From: Sphingomicrobium sediminis
Lineage (GTDB): Bacteria; Pseudomonadota; Alphaproteobacteria; Sphingomonadales; Sphingomonadaceae
NCBI RefSeq assembly: GCF_023805295.1
Contig: NZ_JAMSHT010000001.1
Span: 1,240,001-1,304,000 of the forward strand
DNA length: 64,000 bases
Reading direction: 5' to 3'
Shown here piece after piece: positions 59,641 through 64,000 of the stretch (the first letter of the stretch is position 1; each line of letters begins with the position of its first letter). The position numbers and the translations under genes were made by a program. Below the pieces are notes generated by a model. The model had not been told where the DNA came from. It did no database searches and saw only the letters and a list, made by a program, of their open reading frames with translations.

Positions 59641-59670
59641 GTCGCTGCGCATTTGGGATGCGCGTTCCTA

Positions 59671-61086
59671 CTAGTCAACAGGTGCGGGGGAAGATTCTTT
59701 GCTCGGTTCGTCCGACATGAGGCCCAACCGCTCGCGGCGCATCCAACGCTGCAGCATCAGCACCCCGACAATGGCGAGCCCGATGGCCAGCCCGGACCAG
59801 ATCCCGACGCCTTCCCAGCCTGCCTCGAAGGCCAGCCAGGCGCCTGCGCCGATGCCGATCAGCCAGTAGCCGACGAAGGTGAAGATCATCGGGATCTTGG
59901 TGTCGTGCAACCCGCGCAGCACACCCGCGCCGACGACCTGCGCGCCATCGACGATCTGGAAGATGGCAGCGATGACGAGGAAGCTGGCGCCCAAGGCAAT
60001 AACTTCGGTATTTTCAGGCGTGTCGGCAAGGAACAGGCCGATCAGTTCTTCGGGGAAGGTCCAAAGGAAAATGGCCATGCAGCTCATGAAGCCGACACCC
60101 AGCATCCAGGCGGTCCAACCGGCGCGGGCAATGCCATCCTTGTCACCGCGTCCGTGCATAAGGCCAACGCGCACGGTCGAGGCCTGCGCAATGCCCCAGG
60201 GCACCATGAAGGAAAGCGCAGCAATCTGGAGCGCAATGGCGTGCGCGGCCAGCGCCTGCTCGCCGACCAGGCCCATGAGATAGGCCGCTGCCGAAAAGAC
60301 GCCGCCTTCGAAGCCCATGGCGAGCCCGATGGGCAGGCCCAGCTTCCACATGTTGCGGTATCGCTCCCAGTCCGGACGCCAGAAGCGCGCGAACAGTTGG
60401 AAGCGCTTGAATTGCCGGTCGGTCAGGATCACCGCGAACATTGCCACCGCCATGATCGCCCAGGTGATCGTGCTGGCGATTCCGGCCCCGAAGACGCCCA
60501 ATTCGGGCGCGCCCAGTTCGCCGAAGATCAGCGCATAATCGAGCAGGCTGTTGATCGGGATGCTCGAGGCCGAGATGAGCAGGATCCAGCCCGGCCGTTC
60601 CAGTGCGGCGAGGAAGTTGCGCATCGCGTTGAACAGCAGGAAAAGAAAGGTCGACCAGAGATAGCCCCAGAGGAAGACTTGCGCGTTGACCGCCAGCGCC
60701 GGGTCCTGCCCGAGCCAGCCGATCACCGTTTCGGCATTCATCAGGATCGCCCAGAGCGGAATGGTCACCGTGATGGCCAGCCAGACCGATTGGCGGAAGC
60801 TGCGACGGACATCCTTCACCCGCCCCTTCCCGCGCCCCAGCGCGGTCGCCATCATCGGGCTGGCCGCCGTGATCACGCCGAGCGCGATGAGGTTGAGGGC
60901 GAAGGTGAGGTTGAGCGCCAGCGCCACCGCCGCCAACTCGCTCGTCCCGTAACGACCGATGAAAAAGGTATCGATCGCCTGCACCGAGGCCATGGTGAGG
61001 TTGGTGAGGATGAGCGGCCAGGCGAGCTTCAGCGTCGCGCGAAATTCGCGACGCCAGCTTCCGGGTTCGTGTGCTTCAATGGCCAT
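59671..61086 (-). CDS. MATE family efflux transporter
   Basis: 471 residues with 12 hydrophobic helices in two repeated halves. [25 protein letters not shown] and [24 protein letters not shown] are typical starts of the two MATE halves (shown in part). Exports drugs or metabolites in exchange for Na+ or H+. Substrate unknown. Ends just before the CIRCE region; it is on the same strand as groES but upstream of it. Confidence 0.92.
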   Translation of the reverse strand: MAIEAHEPGSWRREFRATLKLAWPLILTNLTMASVQAIDTFFIGRYGTSELAAVALALNLTFALNLIALGVITAASPMMATALGRGKGRVKDVRRSFRQSVWLAITVTIPLWAILMNAETVIGWLGQDPALAVNAQVFLWGYLWSTFLFLLFNAMRNFLAALERPGWILLISASSIPINSLLDYALIFGELGAPELGVFGAGIASTITWAIMAVAMFAVILTDRQFKRFQLFARFWRPDWERYRNMWKLGLPIGLAMGFEGGVFSAAAYLMGLVGEQALAAHAIALQIAALSFMVPWGIAQASTVRVGLMHGRGDKDGIARAGWTAWMLGVGFMSCMAIFLWTFPEELIGLFLADTPENTEVIALGASFLVIAAIFQIVDGAQVVGAGVLRGLHDTKIPMIFTFVGYWLIGIGAGAWLAFEAGWEGVGIWSGLAIGLAIVGVLMLQRWMRRERLGLMSDEPSKESSPAPVD

Positions 61087-61192
61087 GGCCGGCTGCGGCT
61101 AGACGCGAAGTGGTGCAACAGTCCAGCGAATAAGGCTGGCATCGCAGCCAACGGGACCTATCTTCGTTCCTAAGCACAAGAGAGGAATTTCG

Positions 61193-63040
61193 ATGAGTTT
61201 CGCCCGTTCGCTTTGGAAATTGCTGGTCGGCATCAAGGACCTGCTGGTCCTGATCTTCATGCTGCTCTTCTTCGGGATGCTGTTCGCAATCCTGCGCGGC
61301 ACGCCTGATCCGGTGGTCGGCTCGGGCGTTTTGGTGCTCGACCTTGACGGGATCGTGGTCGAGGAAGCCGCGCCTGGCGATCCGTTGGCGGCGCTGACCG
61401 GCACCCCGGTCATGGGACAGTGGCAGCTTGGCGACCTGCTGGCTGCACTGGAAAGCGCCGAGACGGACGACCGGGTCGAAGCGGTCGCGCTCGATCTCGA
61501 CGGTTTCCTCGGCGGCGGCCAGGCGGCGATGACCGAATTGGGCGATGCGATTGCCGACGTGCGCGCCGCGGGCAAGACGGTGAGCGCCTATGCCACCGGC
61601 TATACCGGCGATGGCTACCAGCTGGCCGCGCATGCCGACGAAATCCACCTCAACCCGTTGGGTCTCGTCGCCTTCGCAGGGCCTGGCGGCTCGAACCTCT
61701 ATTATGCCGAATTTTTCGACCGCATCGGGGTGACCGCCAACATCTATCGCGCCGGCGAGTTCAAGTCGGCGACCGAGCCCTACACGCGGTCGGGCATGTC
61801 GGATGAGGCGCGTGAAAATGCCCGCGCGCTGGTCGATGGCCTGTTCGACCAATGGCAGGACGATGTCCGCGCGGCGCGGCCCGCGGCCGATATCGACAGC
61901 GTGCTGTTCGAGCCCGAAGCCACCTTCACTGGTGCCGACGATCTGTCGCAGCTGGCGCTCGACTTGGATCTTGTCGACGCCGTCTCGACCCGCGACGAAT
62001 GGCATGCACGCCTTGCTGAGCTTGGCGGGGAGGATAAAGGTGCCGAAGGCGGGTTCGACCGAATCGAGATCGAAAATTATATCGGCGACATCGACCCGCG
62101 CGAACAAGGCGGCGATATCGGCATCGTCACCATTGCCGGCACCATCGTCGACGGCGAAGGCCCGCTCGGCTCGGCCGCAGGCGAGAGCATCGCCAAGGCG
62201 ATCGAGAAGACCATCGAAGACCGCGAGCTCGATGCGCTGGTCCTGCGCATCGACAGCCCCGGTGGCTCGGTGCTGGCGAGCGAGCGCATCCGCCTCGCCG
62301 TCGAAAAGGCCAAGGCGAAGGACATCCCGGTGGTCGCCAGTTTCGGCAATGTCGCGGCGAGCGGCGGTTATTGGGTCGCCACCCCTGCCGATGCCATTTT
62401 CGCGCAACCTTCCACGCTCACCGGGTCGATCGGCGTGTTTGCCATCCTGCCGAGCTTCGAGGGAACGATGGACAAGTTGGGGATCGGCACCGACGGCGTG
62501 ACGACCACGCCCTTGTCGGGCGAACCCGATATCCTTGGCGGCATCTCGCCGGCGGCCGATGCGGTGCTGCAGGCCGGGGTCGACGACACGTATCGCCGCT
62601 TCCTCGCGCTCGTTGCGGAGAGCCGCAACATGGATGTGGCGCGCGCCCGCGAACTGGCAGAAGGACGCGTCTATGTCGGCGGCACCGCGCAGCAGCTCGG
62701 TCTTGTCGACCGGTTCGGCAGCCTCGACGATGCCATCGCCCATGCCGCGGAACTGGCGGACATCGAGGGCGAGCCCAGCCTTCACTACATCCAGCGCGAC
62801 GAACCCTTCCCCGGCCTTCTCGGCCTCCTCAATGCGCAGCATCAGGAAGTCCAAGCGATCGACCCGTTCGAACGCCTGACCGGGAATCCGGAAGCGCGCC
62901 TGCTGCAGGCGATCGCGGACGTCGAAGGCCTGCTCCAGGGACCGCGCATGCAGGCCCGCTGTCTCGAATGTGCAGGCGCGACGCCGCGTCCGGTGGAAGC
63001 GGCACCAAAAGGTTGGTTGGCGAGACTTCTGGGAGTCTAG
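61193..63040 (+). CDS. sppA: Signal peptide peptidase SppA, 67K long form
   Basis: 615 residues. N-terminal membrane anchor (about 15-38), then two tandem S49 protease domains: the first has the catalytic Lys in YRAGEFKSATEPYTR, the second the nucleophile Ser in GNVAASGGYWVATPADAIF. Cuts leftover signal peptides in the periplasmic face of the inner membrane. AGAGGAA precedes the ATG. Overlaps the convergent PepSY gene by 4 bp. Confidence 0.94.
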   Translation: MSFARSLWKLLVGIKDLLVLIFMLLFFGMLFAILRGTPDPVVGSGVLVLDLDGIVVEEAAPGDPLAALTGTPVMGQWQLGDLLAALESAETDDRVEAVALDLDGFLGGGQAAMTELGDAIADVRAAGKTVSAYATGYTGDGYQLAAHADEIHLNPLGLVAFAGPGGSNLYYAEFFDRIGVTANIYRAGEFKSATEPYTRSGMSDEARENARALVDGLFDQWQDDVRAARPAADIDSVLFEPEATFTGADDLSQLALDLDLVDAVSTRDEWHARLAELGGEDKGAEGGFDRIEIENYIGDIDPREQGGDIGIVTIAGTIVDGEGPLGSAAGESIAKAIEKTIEDRELDALVLRIDSPGGSVLASERIRLAVEKAKAKDIPVVASFGNVAASGGYWVATPADAIFAQPSTLTGSIGVFAILPSFEGTMDKLGIGTDGVTTTPLSGEPDILGGISPAADAVLQAGVDDTYRRFLALVAESRNMDVARARELAEGRVYVGGTAQQLGLVDRFGSLDDAIAHAAELADIEGEPSLHYIQRDEPFPGLLGLLNAQHQEVQAIDPFERLTGNPEARLLQAIADVEGLLQGPRMQARCLECAGATPRPVEAAPKGWLARLLGV

Positions 63041-63711
63041 CGGCGCTTGCGCCGCCACGTCGCCACGGGCAGCAGGACCAACGCCATGAGGGTCGTGAGC
63101 ATCGCCAGCAGCGCGAAAATACGGACCCAATTGTTGGAAATATGCTCGCGTGTCTGGAGGTCCATGATGTGGATGCCCCACATGAAATCGAAGGCGCGCC
63201 ACCAGCCAGTGCGGACGGCGGCAATGCGCCCGCTATCCCGCTCGACATAGAAGCGCGTGCCGTCGTCCATCTCGACCTGCCAGGCCGGCGTCGCGCGGCG
63301 CCAGTCGGTCGGCGGATCGGCGGGAACTGTTGCCCTTACCGACGCGATCTTGCTTTCGCCAACATAGCGCGCCTCGACCTCGGCGACCGCGTCGGCTGCA
63401 CCCCACGGCGAGCGCCATTCCCCACTTGCGGGATCTGCGGTCCGGACACCGTCCGGCGAGGGAATGACCCATACGGGGCCCGATGCGCGCTGTTCGAGAC
63501 TGATGGTGCCCAACGGCACATCTTCAAGGCCGTCGGGCAAGCGAGGCGGCGCCGCTAGCCGGATTTGTTCGGCAGCGGAAAGCAGGTCGTTTCCGCGCAC
63601 TTCCTCAATCGGCTTCAACACCATGAAGAAGCCGCTCGCCGTCCAAAGAAGGATCGGCACCCCGACCAGCCAACCGAGCCAGATATGCCAGCGGCGGAGG
63701 GTCTTGCGCAA
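63037..63711 (-). CDS. PepSY domain membrane protein
   Basis: 224 residues from a TTG, 10 bp after the stop of the upstream dehydrogenase gene. N-terminal WHIWLGWLVGVPILLWTASGF is a membrane helix typical of PepSY-associated TM proteins; a periplasmic PepSY-like domain follows (ending VEMDDGTRFYVERDSGRI), then FDFMWGIHIMDLQTREHI and a second helix (IFALLAMLTTLMALVLLPV). Family members are linked to iron or ferric-reductase functions, but this is not shown here. Confidence 0.82.
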   Translation of the reverse strand: MRKTLRRWHIWLGWLVGVPILLWTASGFFMVLKPIEEVRGNDLLSAAEQIRLAAPPRLPDGLEDVPLGTISLEQRASGPVWVIPSPDGVRTADPASGEWRSPWGAADAVAEVEARYVGESKIASVRATVPADPPTDWRRATPAWQVEMDDGTRFYVERDSGRIAAVRTGWWRAFDFMWGIHIMDLQTREHISNNWVRIFALLAMLTTLMALVLLPVATWRRKRR

Positions 63712-63721
63712 TGTGTTGGAC

Positions 63722-64000
63722 CTAGATGTGGATCGGCTTGCCCTGCACCGCCATCGCCGCTTCCTTGATCGCTTCGGCGTGCGTCGGGTGGGCGTGGCAG
63801 GTGTAGGCGATATCCTCTGAGGTCGCGCCGAATTCCATGGCCTGCGTGACCTGCGCGATCAGCGTGCCGGCGAGCGAGGAGATTATCCAGCAGCCCAGCA
63901 CGCGGTCGGTCTTCGCGTCCGCAATCACCTTCACCAGGCCGTCCGTGTCGCGGTTGGTCTTTGCGCGGCTGTTGGCCATGAAGGGGAACTTGCCGATCTT
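63722..64000 (-). CDS. lpd: Dihydrolipoyl dehydrogenase, C-terminal part (second E3 copy, cut by window edge)
   Basis: 93 codons visible, ending at the TAG; the start lies outside. [31 protein letters not shown] and [18 protein letters not shown] are the dimerisation domain with the catalytic His-Glu of E3. It differs from lpdA at 33.4 kb (HPHPTLSE), so it is a paralogue, probably the 2-oxoglutarate dehydrogenase E3 (inference; sucA/sucB not visible). The upstream neighbour is outside. Confidence 0.92.
   Translation of the reverse strand, partial: KIGKFPFMANSRAKTNRDTDGLVKVIADAKTDRVLGCWIISSLAGTLIAQVTQAMEFGATSEDIAYTCHAHPTHAEAIKEAAMAVQGKPIHI

Noticed and set aside
59605..61173. A 522-codon frame antisense to the MATE gene
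   Set aside because: Low-complexity His/Arg/Asp-rich translation; the MATE gene has 12 proper helices.
61076..63202. A 708-codon open frame antisense to sppA
   Set aside because: Same reason; sppA on the other strand has both catalytic residues and a membrane anchor.

Overview
The window is 64 kb of high-GC chromosomal DNA (about 60-67% GC in the lines I counted) from an alphaproteobacterium, most likely of the order Sphingomonadales. The evidence is a CtrA response regulator gene whose promoter carries GANTC and GTTAAC sites, a Bpt/Ate-type aminoacyl-tRNA-protein transferase, a separate purS, the pdhC-lpdA neighbourhood, and the general codon and protein style. I see no insertion sequence, integrase, phage gene or CRISPR array. 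Nearly all of it is ordinary, densely packed chromosome.

Layout. 1-6.2 kb: a fatty-acid/acyl-CoA degradation block (crotonase, two SDR oxidoreductases, three acyl-CoA dehydrogenases, a PaaI-type thioesterase) and a 50-residue membrane protein. 6.4-7.3 kb: purS-purQ. 7.4-11.9 kb: tRNA-Arg(TCT), a divergent acyltransferase-like protein, and a tight four-gene unit (PIG-L deacetylase, GT2 synthase, left-handed beta-helix acyltransferase, YaiO-type outer-membrane barrel) that looks like an intact counterpart of the E. coli yaiS-yaiP-yaiX-yaiO locus and should make and export a surface glycan. 11.9-14.5 kb: an FAD oxidoreductase, folA, and an SRPBCC protein behind a perfect 18-bp palindrome. 14.5-31.8 kb (minus strand): the str, S10 and spc ribosomal operons through secY and adk, with an extra uncharacterised gene between rpmD and rplO and unusual extensions on S5 and L3.

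31.8-37.9 kb (minus strand): a pyruvate dehydrogenase region (pdhC, lpdA). Its most unusual member is a gene overlapping the pdhC stop that fuses two XRE-type helix-turn-helix domains to a YciA-like hotdog domain lacking both expected acidic residues. The HTH half has a clearly lower GC content than the hotdog half. It looks like an acyl-CoA-sensing regulator built by gene fusion. 38-43.3 kb: a universal stress protein, free methionine-sulfoxide reductase, arfB, an RluA-type pseudouridine synthase, ctrA with a structured promoter, an HD-GYP protein and bpt. 43.4-48.4 kb: threonine ammonia-lyase, an amidohydrolase and a DsbD-type reductase.

48.4-53.9 kb (minus strand): a methionine/one-carbon operon in the order ArsR-methyltransferase regulator, metF, homocysteine methyltransferase half of MetH, cobalamin half of MetH. 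Each gene overlaps the next by 4 bp. A palindrome lies exactly between the -35 and -10 of the regulator's promoter, and the mRNA is probably leaderless. 54-64 kb: two small lipoproteins, a DUF2235 lipoprotein, an APC permease, groES-groEL with a CIRCE element, a MATE exporter, sppA, a PepSY protein and the end of a second dihydrolipoyl dehydrogenase gene.

All calls come from reading the sequence and remembered family features. No database search was run.
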